From assembly GCF_024347195.1 (NCBI RefSeq), contig NZ_AP025281.1, positions 4,464,001 to 4,528,000 of the forward strand: a DNA stretch of 64,000 nt, in the 5' to 3' direction. Made by a program: the position numbers and the translations under genes. Positions 44,395-54,342 of this stretch are shown one piece after another. The stretch's first letter is position 1. The number at the start of each line of letters is the position of its first letter. A model generated the notes under the pieces. It searched no databases. It was not told where the DNA came from and worked only from the letters and a program-made list of their open reading frames with translations. This stretch comes from Aliamphritea hakodatensis (GTDB lineage: Bacteria; Pseudomonadota; Gammaproteobacteria; Pseudomonadales; Balneatricaceae).

Positions 44395-45018
44395 TCAGAT
44401 GTTTGGCGTCTCGCCATATTTCAGCCGTACGTACATCAGCGCAACTGTAATGGCATCCCCCAGCGCGGTGTGCCGTTCAAGCATCGGAATATCAAGGTTT
44501 CTGGAAATAGTATCAAAGCGCAGATCAGCATTACCGCCAATACTCCGCCATTTGATAATGTCGTGATACACGTGAGACAGTTCAATCGCTTTACCCGGCA
44601 GGCCAAAGCCGTAACGGGGCCGCAGGAATTTATCCAGCATGCGGATATCATAATTCACGTAATACCCCAGCACCGGCCGGTTACCCACAAACGCCAGCAC
44701 CTGCTCAAGCGCCTCATCCATCTCCACGCCATCCATCAGGTCTGCGGCACGAATCTTATGAATCTTGATCGAGTCTTCTGTCAGACTTTTAGGCGGCTTT
44801 AGCTTAATATCCAGCCGCTCACTGGTGACGACTTTCTGTCCCCTGATCTTGACCGCGCCAATGGACAGTATCTCACCCTCTTTAACATTCAGGCTGGTCG
44901 TTTCACAGTCCAGCGATACAACCTCATCGCCGTCATACGGTTCGAATAGTTCACCATGAGGCCCTGCCTTATGGTCAATCCGCTCTTTAAACTGTCTGAT
45001 AGTACGGGGAATAATCAT
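44395..45018 (-). CDS. DEDDh 3'-5' exonuclease, DNA polymerase III epsilon-like
   Basis: A 207-residue exonuclease of the epsilon/RNase T superfamily. The first motif is SLDCETTSLN (Asp37, Glu39), the second lies in GYYVNYDIRMLDKF and the third is HTALGDAITV near residue 182, giving the DEDDh set. It is too short to be a full replicative epsilon with a polymerase-binding tail and is probably a separate repair or RNA-processing enzyme. It follows the DUF294 gene by 17 bp; the pair commonly sits by acetate-type symporters in gammaproteobacteria, but its link to acetate is unknown. Confidence 0.88.
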   Translation of the reverse strand: MIIPRTIRQFKERIDHKAGPHGELFEPYDGDEVVSLDCETTSLNVKEGEILSIGAVKIRGQKVVTSERLDIKLKPPKSLTEDSIKIHKIRAADLMDGVEMDEALEQVLAFVGNRPVLGYYVNYDIRMLDKFLRPRYGFGLPGKAIELSHVYHDIIKWRSIGGNADLRFDTISRNLDIPMLERHTALGDAITVALMYVRLKYGETPNI

Positions 45019-45035
45019 CCTGAATTCGCCTCCGG

Positions 45036-46850
45036 TTAGCCTGCCAGGTGATAACGCAATGCCAGATGCTTTTTAAATCCCTTCACGATATGCAAGGCAT
45101 CACGCAACATATCACGTTCCATTTTATCCAGAAGCGCCAGATCAATGGTATTAGGCGTTTGATCAATGCCATCCTGCTCAGCGCGGATTACCTGCTGTCC
45201 CAGCCGGACCTGAATGAACAGCGCCAGCGCCTCACACAATTCACGGCCATGCTTTTCCTTGATCTGCCCCAGCTCCACCAGCGCTTCAATGCGCTTAAAG
45301 GTATTCGTTTCCAGCACCCGGTATTCCAGCGCCAGTGTCCGGATACCATGAACAATCGGAAAGATGCCGCCCTTCTTCACATCCAGCTGACCTTTTTCTT
45401 TCAGGTTGCCGAAAAAACTCAGCGGCGTATCAAACTCCAGGGCCACTTTGGCAAAATGCGCAAAGAACACCTTATTGCTCTGCAAATGGCGCATAAACCA
45501 GTTACGTGAGGTTTTAAAGAGCGCCTGATTCCCGGCAACCGGATGCGCATCAACCGCAATTGCCAGATTCATCTGCGCCGTACCGTCACAGTCCCGGGAC
45601 CAGTCACTCAATTGCTGTGTCCAGTCGCCGATTGATTTAACCCAGTCAGGATTCGATACCATGATATTGCCCGGACATTCCGGAAACCCGAATGAAATCA
45701 GTGTATCGCTGAACTGACGGAGGGTTTTATGCATATCCGGCCATATCAGCCCGTCACGGAAGATAAGCCCATTATCCTGATCGGTTTTCATAATCTGCTC
45801 ACCCCGCCCCTCACTTCCCATCACCACCAGGCACACATGAGGTTGCATATCTGGCGGAATGATCAGATCAAACAGCTTGGCAATGATCCGGCCATTCATC
45901 GCCGCAATCAGATCCATCACAAAACGGGCTTTCACTCCCTGACCGACAACCGCCCGCACCAGATCGCTCAGACCGGCTGCAGCATCCCGCAACGCATCAA
46001 TGGTATCGGCACGCTCAATGCGCAGGCCAATCACATGGGAATGGCTTGAGAAATAACTGAGCACGTCCGTCAGCTCCACCACACCGGTTAGCTGCTGATC
46101 ATCCATCACCACAACCCGCTCAATATGCTGCTGGGTCATGGTGATCAGCGCATTGAAGAGGTAGTCGCCGGAGGCCGTGGTTATCAGCCGGTAGCTGGCA
46201 ATTTCAGCCACATCCGTTTCCAGTGGAAACCCGTCAATGACGATTGCATCCAGTAAATCAGTACCGGTGACCATGCCGTAACGGTTACCCCGCTTAACCA
46301 GCATACAGTCGGCCCGTTTCTCCCGCATCAGCCGGGTAGCGGCATCAATACTGCTGCCCTGCTCAACGATCAGGGGTTCACGAATAACGCCGTCTTTAAT
46401 CTGCGCCAGCATAAACTCGGCCATGTCCTGATCACCGCCCAGCTTAGAGCGGATTTCTGTCTTAGCCGACAGACTTTGCTGAAAGTAATCCGCGAAGCGG
46501 CTGTTTTCTGCACACAGATCCAGCAGGGTTTTCGTCGGCAATATATGACAAATCGTTTCTTCTTCGGCGAGAAAGTTATGAATCGCCCGGCCTTTAATCG
46601 CCGACCAGCCACCAAAATAATCTTCCGCGGTATAATGAACAAACACATGATCGACTTCACCACCGTCCGCATCATTTTCGCTGACCACACCTTTTAATAT
46701 AACGTACACCCCTTCCGGCACATCGCCGGCAGCCAGCACTGTCTCACCGCGCTGGTAATAGCCGATATCCAGGCTGTTACGCAGCAACACCTGCTCCGCT
46801 TCTGTCAGCAGGCTAAAAGGCATATTCGTCATATTAAAAGATGAAGGCAT
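45036..46850 (-). CDS. cNMP-binding, CBS and DUF294 nucleotidyltransferase protein
   Basis: A 604-residue cytoplasmic multi-domain protein. Residues about 10-125 resemble a cyclic-nucleotide-binding domain (RGETVLAAGDVPEGVYVILKG), and about 150-275 are two CBS modules. About 290-430 is a GlnD-like nucleotidyltransferase (VVMGSEGRGEQIMKTDQDNG, with metal-binding acidic residues) of the DUF294 family, followed by the DUF294 C-terminal helical domain. The domain set suggests nucleotide-sensed transfer of a nucleotidyl group to a protein, but no substrate is known. It is adjacent to the symporter operon, separated by a strong terminator. Confidence 0.85.
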   Translation of the reverse strand: MPSSFNMTNMPFSLLTEAEQVLLRNSLDIGYYQRGETVLAAGDVPEGVYVILKGVVSENDADGGEVDHVFVHYTAEDYFGGWSAIKGRAIHNFLAEEETICHILPTKTLLDLCAENSRFADYFQQSLSAKTEIRSKLGGDQDMAEFMLAQIKDGVIREPLIVEQGSSIDAATRLMREKRADCMLVKRGNRYGMVTGTDLLDAIVIDGFPLETDVAEIASYRLITTASGDYLFNALITMTQQHIERVVVMDDQQLTGVVELTDVLSYFSSHSHVIGLRIERADTIDALRDAAAGLSDLVRAVVGQGVKARFVMDLIAAMNGRIIAKLFDLIIPPDMQPHVCLVVMGSEGRGEQIMKTDQDNGLIFRDGLIWPDMHKTLRQFSDTLISFGFPECPGNIMVSNPDWVKSIGDWTQQLSDWSRDCDGTAQMNLAIAVDAHPVAGNQALFKTSRNWFMRHLQSNKVFFAHFAKVALEFDTPLSFFGNLKEKGQLDVKKGGIFPIVHGIRTLALEYRVLETNTFKRIEALVELGQIKEKHGRELCEALALFIQVRLGQQVIRAEQDGIDQTPNTIDLALLDKMERDMLRDALHIVKGFKKHLALRYHLAG

Positions 46851-46898
46851 TTATCCAGTCCTTTTATGCTGTTACATCTGCCAGGCCCTGCCGGGCAG

Positions 46899-46932
46899 AA
46901 AAAAGGGCGCACCTGCTCTCGCGGGTGCGCCC
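46899..46932 (-). terminator. Terminator of the symporter operon
   Basis: A 9-bp GC-rich stem (GGGCGCACC / GGTGCGCCC) with a 10-base loop, followed on the minus strand by six T. It lies 35 bp past the symporter stop and separates it from the DUF294 gene. Confidence 0.9.
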
Positions 46933-46967
46933 CTGTCACTCTTCCCCTTTATAAAGGAGATTAACGA

Positions 46968-48776
46968 TTAGTGAGCGTGAGCGGCACCCGCACCCCGTGG
47001 GACACGGATATTCTCAACGATTTCCTGAATTTCAGCCGGTGGTGGTGGCGTCATCATGGATACGATGTATGCCACGATGAAGTTCAGAATCATACCCACA
47101 AAGCCGAAGCCACCGGTGGAGATACCCAGGAACAGATCTTCCTTCGCACCACCCATAAAGGTGAAGTAAACCATGTAAGCCATAGTGGAACCCAGACCCA
47201 CGATCATACCGGCAATTGCACCTTCTTTATTCATACGCTTGTTGAAGATACCCATCACGATAACCGGGAATACTGAGGAGGAAGCCAGACCAAAGGCCAG
47301 CGCCACCACCTGGGCCACAAAGCCCGGCGGATTTATCCCGAAGTAGCCGGCTATACAGATCGCAACAATGGCGGCCATCCGTGCGTACATAAGCTCCTGC
47401 TTATCCGAAATATTCGGATTGATACAGGTCTTCATAAGGTCATGTGAAATAGCGGTCGAAATTACCAGCAGCAAACCCGCCGCCGTCGAGAGGGCTGCAG
47501 CCACTGCACCGGCAGCGACCAGCGCAATAACCCAGTTAGGCAACTGCGCGATTTCAGGGTTCGCCAATACCATGATGTCACGGTCAACATAGACTTCGTT
47601 CGCGTATGGTGCACCGTTCACAGCAGTAGGATTTTCAACAGCATTGGTTACCGCACGCTCACCGTACTCACCACGGTTCTCACCGTCGAAGGCAGGCTTA
47701 CCCTTCTTACCGTTGAAAGCAGCACCGGCAGCATACTGAACCTTGCCGTCACCGTTATAATCATGCCAGCCCAGCAGACCCGCATTTTCCCAGTTTTTGA
47801 ACCACTGTGGCATCTGCGCATATTCAGTACCTGCGTTATCAGCACCGTTGATGGTCTGAATCAGGTTTACCCGACCGAAACCGGCAACACCCGGTACAGA
47901 GGTATACAAGATGGCAATGAAGATCAGCGCCCAGCCAGCAGACGTACGGGCATCTTTTACACGCGGTACAGTAAAGAAACGAACGATTACGTGTGGCAGA
48001 CCGGCAGTACCCGCCATCAGCGCAGCGGTTAAGCAGAAGATATCAATCGTGGATTTCTTACCCGCGGTATATTCAGCAAAACCCAGATCGGTGGATAACT
48101 GATCAAGCGTTGCCAGAACCGACATACCGGAATCCAGTGTTGCACCCAGACCAATCTGCGGCAGCAAATGACCGGTAATCTGCAGTGACAGGAAGAATGC
48201 CGGCACAGTGAAGGCCAGAATCAGGACACAGTACTGCGCAACCTGGGTGTAAGTAATACCTTTCATTCCGCCCAGAACGGCGTAGAAGAATACAATTGCC
48301 ATACCGATGATGACACCGGTATTAATATCCACGTGCAGATAACGGGAGAATACGATACCTACACCGCGCATCTGACCTGCAACGTATGTGAAGGAAATAA
48401 CAATCGTACACACAACCGCGATCACGCGTGCAGTGTTGGAATAGTAACGATCACCGACAAAGTCAGGCACCGTGAACTTACCAAACTTACGCAGGTAAGG
48501 TGCCAGCAGCATCGCCAGCAGCACGTAACCGCCAGTCCAGCCCATCAGATAAGCACCGCCATCGCGGCCGATGAAAGACACCAGACCCGCCAGGGAGATG
48601 AAAGACGCGGCAGACATCCAGTCCGCTGCAGTTGCCATACCGTTTGCGACAGGGTGAACACCACCGCCCGCTACGTAAAATTCTTTTGTAGACCCTGCAC
48701 GGGCCCAGATTGCGATACCGATATAGAGCGCAAAAGAGCCGCCTATAAACAGGTACGTCAGTACATCAAGACTCAT
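46968..48776 (-). CDS. Sodium:solute symporter, acetate-permease-like (VC_2705 type)
   Basis: A 602-residue SSS-family transporter with about 13 spans. Family motifs include FYVAGGGVHPVANGMATAADWMSAASF near the N-terminus, FTYVAGQMRGVGIVFSRYL and GIAIWARAG. A soluble-looking insert of about 90 residues rich in Gly/Asn (WHDYNGDGKVQYAAG onward) sits near the middle, as in the subgroup paired with DUF4212 proteins. It probably imports acetate or another short carboxylate with Na+. It is preceded by the DUF4212 gene (27 bp) and belongs with acs and crbSR; a different substrate is possible. Confidence 0.88.
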   Translation of the reverse strand: MSLDVLTYLFIGGSFALYIGIAIWARAGSTKEFYVAGGGVHPVANGMATAADWMSAASFISLAGLVSFIGRDGGAYLMGWTGGYVLLAMLLAPYLRKFGKFTVPDFVGDRYYSNTARVIAVVCTIVISFTYVAGQMRGVGIVFSRYLHVDINTGVIIGMAIVFFYAVLGGMKGITYTQVAQYCVLILAFTVPAFFLSLQITGHLLPQIGLGATLDSGMSVLATLDQLSTDLGFAEYTAGKKSTIDIFCLTAALMAGTAGLPHVIVRFFTVPRVKDARTSAGWALIFIAILYTSVPGVAGFGRVNLIQTINGADNAGTEYAQMPQWFKNWENAGLLGWHDYNGDGKVQYAAGAAFNGKKGKPAFDGENRGEYGERAVTNAVENPTAVNGAPYANEVYVDRDIMVLANPEIAQLPNWVIALVAAGAVAAALSTAAGLLLVISTAISHDLMKTCINPNISDKQELMYARMAAIVAICIAGYFGINPPGFVAQVVALAFGLASSSVFPVIVMGIFNKRMNKEGAIAGMIVGLGSTMAYMVYFTFMGGAKEDLFLGISTGGFGFVGMILNFIVAYIVSMMTPPPPAEIQEIVENIRVPRGAGAAHAH

Positions 48777-48803
48777 AATACCGTCCTCAGATTCTTGTTA
48801 TTG

Positions 48804-49061
48804 TTATTCGTGAACGTCGTATTTTTCATCCAGCTTATTCATGCTGAACGCATAAGCCCAGATCAGGCCTACATAGACGAAAATAGAACCCTGCTGGTCG
48901 ATCCAGAATCCTAACGGGAAGCCGAAGAACGGAATTGCATTAAGCTGCTCTACCAGCAAGATACCGCACACATATGAAACTACAAACCATATAGAAAGGT
49001 ATGTAATGATAATGCGCAGATTTTCAGACCAATAGGCCTGAGCATTCTCAGACGAAGACAT
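48804..49061 (-). CDS. DUF4212 small subunit of the symporter
   Basis: An 85-residue membrane protein with two spans (IIITYLSIWFVVSYVCGILLV and GSIFVYVGLIWAYAFSM) and the linking NAIPFFGFPLGFWIDQQG segment. This is the DUF4212 family, which nearly always precedes this type of sodium:solute symporter and probably helps it assemble or work. The ATG at 49059-49061 is chosen because AAGGA lies eight bases upstream; longer in-frame starts have no support. Confidence 0.88.
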   Translation of the reverse strand: MSSSENAQAYWSENLRIIITYLSIWFVVSYVCGILLVEQLNAIPFFGFPLGFWIDQQGSIFVYVGLIWAYAFSMNKLDEKYDVHE

Positions 49062-49426
49062 TGGCACCATCCTTATTTTTGTTATTGGGTTAATAGAATT
49101 TCGTCCTATAACGCTAGCAAAGCGCCCCTGTTTCTGATGCCCCGACTTTAGTCTCAGGCTATTTCCACGGTATTGCCCGGCATCTCTCAAAGCCTTAATT
49201 CATGGGCGACACAGCGATTTGTTTTGCGCTGCAGCACAACGGTCTCTGTAGACAAAGGTATAATTCTGCTCAACACAATTTCACTGCATTTTTACTGCCC
49301 GACTGTGTTTAAATGAAGTTCTGACACGTAATAAAGACTGAATAAAGATTGCTGTGGACTGACTGAATCCGCCCTCACATACGGGGCTGTTAACGGTATT
49401 TTTCCACCGCTCAGGAATCGGACAAT
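49062..49426. promoter_or_regulatory. Divergent promoter region between the symporter operon and crbS
   Basis: A 365-bp non-coding gap between leftward DUF4212-symporter and rightward crbS, so both promoters should lie here. A TATAAT at 49259-49264 on the plus strand could serve crbS, but no good -35 precedes it. TTATAG on the minus strand near 49107 could serve the symporter genes. No strong inverted repeat was recognised. Control of the symporter by CrbR from this region is likely from family knowledge but cannot be shown. Confidence 0.4.
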
Positions 49427-52400
49427 ATGCTCTCTGGCGCATCGATCATTTTCATTTCACTGGCCTATGTATGCCTGCTGTTTGCCATTGCTTATTTTGG
49501 CGACCGCAGCCGCAAGGGCCGCTCTTACGCCAGCAACCCCGTTATTTATTCTTTATCACTGGCAATCTACTGCTCATCCTGGACGTTTTACGGTGCCGTA
49601 GGACGGGCCACCACCAGCGGCTGGGAATTTCTTGCGACCTATCTGGGGCCGGTTTTAGTGTTTATTTTTGCCTGGCGTATCATTGAGAAAATGATTCTGG
49701 TCGGCAAACAGCAAAACACCACCTCGATCGCCGACTTTATTTCCTCCCGCTACGGCAAAAGCCAGTCACTGGCCATTCTGGTCACCGTGATAGCAGTATT
49801 CGGCACCATCCCCTACATCGCCATGCAGCTTAAAGCCGTGGCAATCAGCTTTGATGCCCTGACACCCAATATTGCCGACGGCCTCAGCAAAGGTAGCGAT
49901 ACTGCACTCTTTGTTGCCCTGCTGATGGCAGTATTTGCCATTCTGTTCGGTACCCGCCATATCGATGCCACCGAGCACCACGAAGGCATGGTACTGGCCG
50001 TCGCCTTCGAATCCATTATCAAGCTGACCGCCTTTATCATGGTTGGTCTGTTTGCGGCCTTCGAGATTTTTGAAGGGGTGGACGACCTGATCTTCAATAT
50101 CAGCCACCAGCTCAGCTATAACGTCAATTTCCGCGGCCCCCTGAGCAACGGATTCGTCATTGAAGTATTACTGGCCTGTGCGGCGATCATCTGCCTGCCC
50201 CGCCAGTTTCACGTCACCATTGTGGAAAACACCCGGGTAGACAACCTGAAAACGGCCCGCTGGCTGTTTCCGCTGTATATGATCCTCTTAGCGCTGTTTG
50301 TGTTGCCGATCGCCACCGCAGGTATGACCGTCTTTAACCCGGCCAATACCAACGCCGATACTTACGTGTTGCTGCTGCCGTTACGCTCCGGCCATGAAAA
50401 TCTGGCGGTATTCGCCTTTATTGGCGGTTTATCCGCGGCAACCAGCATGGTAATTGTTGCCTCCATTACCCTGGCAACCATGGTCTGTAACGACATCATC
50501 ATGCCCTTGCTGCTGCGCATCTCATGGCTAAAACTCTCGGACAATAAAGATCTTGGCGCGCTGTTATTACGGGTCCGCCGTATCACCATTGTCTGCCTGA
50601 TGCTCATGGCCTACTTTTATTACCGCATTCTCGGCGATCAGACCTCACTGGCCTCCTTTGGCTTACTGGCATTTGCCGCAGCTGCGCAGCTGATTCCCGG
50701 AATTATCGGCGGCATTTACTGGAAGGAAGGCTCCCGCTACGGGGTTCTGGCCGGGCTGAGTGCAGGCTTTATTCTGTGGATTTACACCCTGGTATTCCCG
50801 ACACTGGCCAGCGTCGGATTACTTGATAACGACATCATAGAGAACGGCCTGTTTGGCTACGAAAGCCTTAAACCGATGGCTCTGTTTGGCATTACCGGGC
50901 TGGATATCCTCACCCACGGCACCCTCTGGAGTGTCGGTGTGAATGCCTTACTTTATCTGGTCATTTCTCGCTATACATCGCAACGGCTGGTTGACCGCAT
51001 TCAGGCCAGCGCGTTTGTTGACGCCTACAATAAAGATCTTAATGAATCCCAGCGCACCACCAACACACACGCCACCGTCAGCGACCTGCAAACCCTTGCA
51101 GAGCGTTTTCTGGGCACAAACCGGGCGCAGCACGCCTTTACTGATTTCGCGCTGAAATTCAGTCAGACCCCCCCACTGCCCAGTGAAAAAGCCAGCCATG
51201 AACTGATTCAGTTTACCGAACGCCTGCTGGCAGGTGCTATCGGCGCATCTTCCGCGAGGATCGTACTGGCCTCTACCCTGCGGGGCAAAGACATGCAAAT
51301 CGGCGATATCGTTACCATTGTCGATGAAGCCTCTCAGGCGCTGCGCTTTAACCGTTCCCTGCTGCAATCCACCATTGAAAATATTTCCATGGGCATCAGC
51401 GTAGTGGACCAGCAAATGCGGATCGTGGCCTGGAACCGCCGCTATATTGAAATGTTTAACTACCCTGACGGGCTGGTGTGTGTCGGACGGCCCATTGAAG
51501 ACATCTTCCGTTATAACGCCCGCCACGGTGAATACGGTGACGGTGACATTGAAGCATCCGTTAAAGCCCGCCTTGACGCGATCCGCTCCGGCGACAATCA
51601 GGCATACGAGCGTCATCGCCAGAACGGTACCGTACTGGAGATTCGCGGCAACACCATGCCGAACGGTGGCTTTGTGAATACCTATATGGATATCACCGAC
51701 CACAAAGAGGTTCAGGAAGCCCTGCGTGAAAGTGAGCAGAATATCCGTATTTACACCGACAATGTGCCGGTGCTGATTGCTTATCTGAATAACGACCAGT
51801 ACTACCAGTTCGTTAACAAATCTTACGCCCAGACATTCGGCATCGACCGGCATAACATTGCCGGTATGCACTGTACCAGCGTGCTCAGCGAGGAAGAGTA
51901 CAAACAGCGCTTACCTTATATAAAAGCTGCCGTTGCCGGTGAGCGCCAACGGTTTGAAACCCAACTGCCAACAAAAGACGGCTCCCCCCGGTATGCCGAG
52001 GTCACCTATATTCCTCACTTTGGCTATCAGGGTGAAATCCCCGGGTACTTCACCCTCTATCAGGATATTACTGAGCGCCGGCTGGCGGAACAGGCCCTGC
52101 AGGAAACCAATGAAAACCTTGAACAGCGGGTGCAGGAACGTACCTACTCCCTGTCAGTGGTCAATAATGAGCTGCGCAAAGAAAATACCGTCAGGGCTCT
52201 GATTGAGGATGAACTGCGTCAGGCTAAAGCGGATGCGGATGCCGCCAACCTGGGTAAAACCCGCTTCCTTGCGGCCGCCAGCCACGACGTATTACAGCCC
52301 CTGAACGCTGCCCGGCTGTTTACCTCCGCACTGGCCCAGCAACAGCACAGCGAAGCGACGACTCAACTGATCGAAAATCTGGACGGTTCACTGAAAGCGG

Positions 52401-53374
52401 CAGAAACCCTGATCTCAGCCATTCTGGATATTTCCAAACTGGATGCCGGCGCACTGGTGCCTAACCGCAGCCACTTCAGCCTGACAACCCTGTTTGAAAA
52501 TCTGAATACAGAATTCACCGCACTGGCCAATGACAAAGGTCTGCAGTTCCACTTTGTAAACTGCCACAGAATTGTGCACTCCGACCCTCAGTTGCTCCGG
52601 CGGGTACTGCAGAACTTCATATCCAATGCCATCCGCTATACCCAAAAGGGTAAGGTCCTGCTGGGTTGCCGTCATACCGGCAACAGCATCCGCATTGAAG
52701 TCTGGGACACCGGCGTAGGCATTCCGGAAGACAAGCTCAGTGAAGTCTTCGAGGAATTCCGGCGCATTAACAATCCAAAGCACTCAAAAGTGGAGGGTCT
52801 GGGTCTGGGCCTGGCCATTACTGAACGTATTGCCCATATTCTTGAGCACCCGATCAGCGTCCGCTCCTGGCCCGGTAAGGGCACAGTGTTCAGCGTCAAT
52901 GTACCGCTGGGAGAAACCAGTAAAGCGATTAAGCAGCAACCGGAAAACCGCGGCTGGACCCGCAGCAAAGGTTTGGAAGGGGTGAATGTGCTGGTTGTGG
53001 ATAACGAGCCGAGTATTCTGGAAGGCATGACCGCACTGCTACAAGGCTGGTCTTGTAATACCTTATGCGCCACCTCCAGTGCCAGCGCAGTAGCTCTGAT
53101 CCGCGACGAGGATTTCACTCCGGATATTATCCTGATGGACTACCACCTGGATAACAGCCTGACAGGCATCATGGCACTGAACGACCTTGCACCACTGTGG
53201 CCGGCCCCGGTTCCGGCGGTGGTCATCACTGCAGACCGCACCGATGAAGTCCAGGATGAAATTCGTCAATCGGCTGCGCAACACCTGAATAAACCCATTA
53301 AGCCAGCCGCTCTGCGGGCTATGATCAATAAGCTTATTTCAGCCAGCCGACAACAGGAAACCGAACCGTCCTGA
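49427..53374 (+). CDS. crbS: CrbS-type symporter-fused hybrid histidine kinase
   Basis: A 1315-residue sensor kinase. About the first 520 residues are a complete SSS-type transporter domain (AIYCSSWTFYGAVGRATTSGWEF onward, about 13 spans). A linker (STAC-like) and two PAS domains (IVAWNRRYIEMFNYP; YLNNDQYYQFVNKSYAQTFG) follow, then a coiled coil, HisKA with His953 in AAASHDVLQPLNAARLF, an HATPase domain (DTGVGIPEDKL, GLGLGLAI) and a C-terminal receiver with Asp1238 in LMDYHL. CrbS-type kinases control acs with CrbR in Vibrio and Pseudomonas. It is convergent with crbR. Confidence 0.92.
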   Translation: MLSGASIIFISLAYVCLLFAIAYFGDRSRKGRSYASNPVIYSLSLAIYCSSWTFYGAVGRATTSGWEFLATYLGPVLVFIFAWRIIEKMILVGKQQNTTSIADFISSRYGKSQSLAILVTVIAVFGTIPYIAMQLKAVAISFDALTPNIADGLSKGSDTALFVALLMAVFAILFGTRHIDATEHHEGMVLAVAFESIIKLTAFIMVGLFAAFEIFEGVDDLIFNISHQLSYNVNFRGPLSNGFVIEVLLACAAIICLPRQFHVTIVENTRVDNLKTARWLFPLYMILLALFVLPIATAGMTVFNPANTNADTYVLLLPLRSGHENLAVFAFIGGLSAATSMVIVASITLATMVCNDIIMPLLLRISWLKLSDNKDLGALLLRVRRITIVCLMLMAYFYYRILGDQTSLASFGLLAFAAAAQLIPGIIGGIYWKEGSRYGVLAGLSAGFILWIYTLVFPTLASVGLLDNDIIENGLFGYESLKPMALFGITGLDILTHGTLWSVGVNALLYLVISRYTSQRLVDRIQASAFVDAYNKDLNESQRTTNTHATVSDLQTLAERFLGTNRAQHAFTDFALKFSQTPPLPSEKASHELIQFTERLLAGAIGASSARIVLASTLRGKDMQIGDIVTIVDEASQALRFNRSLLQSTIENISMGISVVDQQMRIVAWNRRYIEMFNYPDGLVCVGRPIEDIFRYNARHGEYGDGDIEASVKARLDAIRSGDNQAYERHRQNGTVLEIRGNTMPNGGFVNTYMDITDHKEVQEALRESEQNIRIYTDNVPVLIAYLNNDQYYQFVNKSYAQTFGIDRHNIAGMHCTSVLSEEEYKQRLPYIKAAVAGERQRFETQLPTKDGSPRYAEVTYIPHFGYQGEIPGYFTLYQDITERRLAEQALQETNENLEQRVQERTYSLSVVNNELRKENTVRALIEDELRQAKADADAANLGKTRFLAAASHDVLQPLNAARLFTSALAQQQHSEATTQLIENLDGSLKAAETLISAILDISKLDAGALVPNRSHFSLTTLFENLNTEFTALANDKGLQFHFVNCHRIVHSDPQLLRRVLQNFISNAIRYTQKGKVLLGCRHTGNSIRIEVWDTGVGIPEDKLSEVFEEFRRINNPKHSKVEGLGLGLAITERIAHILEHPISVRSWPGKGTVFSVNVPLGETSKAIKQQPENRGWTRSKGLEGVNVLVVDNEPSILEGMTALLQGWSCNTLCATSSASAVALIRDEDFTPDIILMDYHLDNSLTGIMALNDLAPLWPAPVPAVVITADRTDEVQDEIRQSAAQHLNKPIKPAALRAMINKLISASRQQETEPS

Positions 53375-53381
53375 TGGCCAT

Positions 53382-53407
53382 AAAAAAGGGCCTGATGGCC
53401 CTTTTTT
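53382..53407. terminator. Bidirectional terminator between crbS and crbR
   Basis: An 11-bp perfect stem (AAAAAAGGGCC / GGCCCTTTTTT) with a TGAT loop, flanked by A and T runs on both sides. It lies between two convergent genes and can end transcription from both. Confidence 0.93.
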
Positions 53408-53430
53408 ATAACAGCATTCCTACAACAAAG

Positions 53431-54096
53431 TTATGCCAACTCAGTCTTCGGCGGCTCAACGCCTAAGCGTTGTGCAGCTATCACCGCCTGAGTACGGCTG
53501 TGCACTCCCAGCTTACGTAATATTGCTGTCACGTGGGCCTTAATCGTCGCCTCTGAAACACTCAGCTCATAGGCGATCTGCTTGTTTAACAAACCTTCTG
53601 TCAGCATGGTCAGAACTCGGAACTGCTGTGGCGTCAGTGAGGCAAGATTATTGGCAAATACCTGGTCTTCTGCCGGCACATCATCCATATTATCTGCCAG
53701 CGCCTGCGGCAACCATTCTTCGCCCTGCAGCACTTTAGAAATCGCTTCAGCAATGATATCCAGCGGCGATGATTTAGGAATAAAACCGGACGCACCATAA
53801 TCAATGGCGCGCTTCATCACCTGCGGCTCTTCGCTGCCGGAAACGACCACAACAGGAATTCCCGGGTTTTGGCCCCGCAGGAATACCAGGCCGGTAAAAC
53901 CGTTGGTCCCCGGCATATGCAGGTCCAGCAGGACCAGATCTGCGTCGCTGTGTGTATCTACCGCTTCCTGAACGGCGGCCAGAGAATCAGCTTCTACAAT
54001 TTCAACACCGGAAACAGCTTGAGTCACCGCCTGTTTAAGCGCTGCACGAAACAGCGGATGATCATCCGCGATGATTATTTTCTGCGCTAACTGCAT
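53431..54096 (-). CDS. crbR: CrbR-type LuxR-family response regulator
   Basis: A 221-residue regulator. The receiver has Asp11-Asp12, the phospho-acceptor Asp58 in LVLLDLHMPG and Lys at IPKSSP. The C-terminal NarL/LuxR helix-turn-helix shows LTPQQFRVLTMLTEGLLNKQIA and SEATIKAHVTAILRKLG. By family and by its place between crbS and acs it is the CrbR/ErdR type that activates acs and other acetate genes. It is read in the same direction as acs but behind the acs terminator, so it has its own promoter in 54097-54340. Confidence 0.9.
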   Translation of the reverse strand: MQLAQKIIIADDHPLFRAALKQAVTQAVSGVEIVEADSLAAVQEAVDTHSDADLVLLDLHMPGTNGFTGLVFLRGQNPGIPVVVVSGSEEPQVMKRAIDYGASGFIPKSSPLDIIAEAISKVLQGEEWLPQALADNMDDVPAEDQVFANNLASLTPQQFRVLTMLTEGLLNKQIAYELSVSEATIKAHVTAILRKLGVHSRTQAVIAAQRLGVEPPKTELA

Positions 54097-54342
54097 TCAA
54101 CCTCTCCCCATATGCATCATGTTACTTAGCATAGCAGTGAAAACGGCTCTGGCAGGAGCGGTAACGCCCTGCGGCACACTGCTTACATTAGCAACATCTT
54201 ATCACCGGCAACCTTTTAAACAAACTTCAGCCACCTGCTGTGGCGAATTTTATTGTTTAAGCTCAATAAGTTAGCCTTATACTTAAGTCGAATACCCGAC
54301 CTGCTCTGTCACTTTTAAAACAACTCTGTATAGCACAAACAA

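Noticed and set aside
50948..51871. 307-codon open frame on the minus strand inside crbS
   Set aside because: It lies wholly within a well-supported kinase gene on the other strand, has no recognisable domain or ribosome site, and reads as antisense of conserved PAS-coding sequence.
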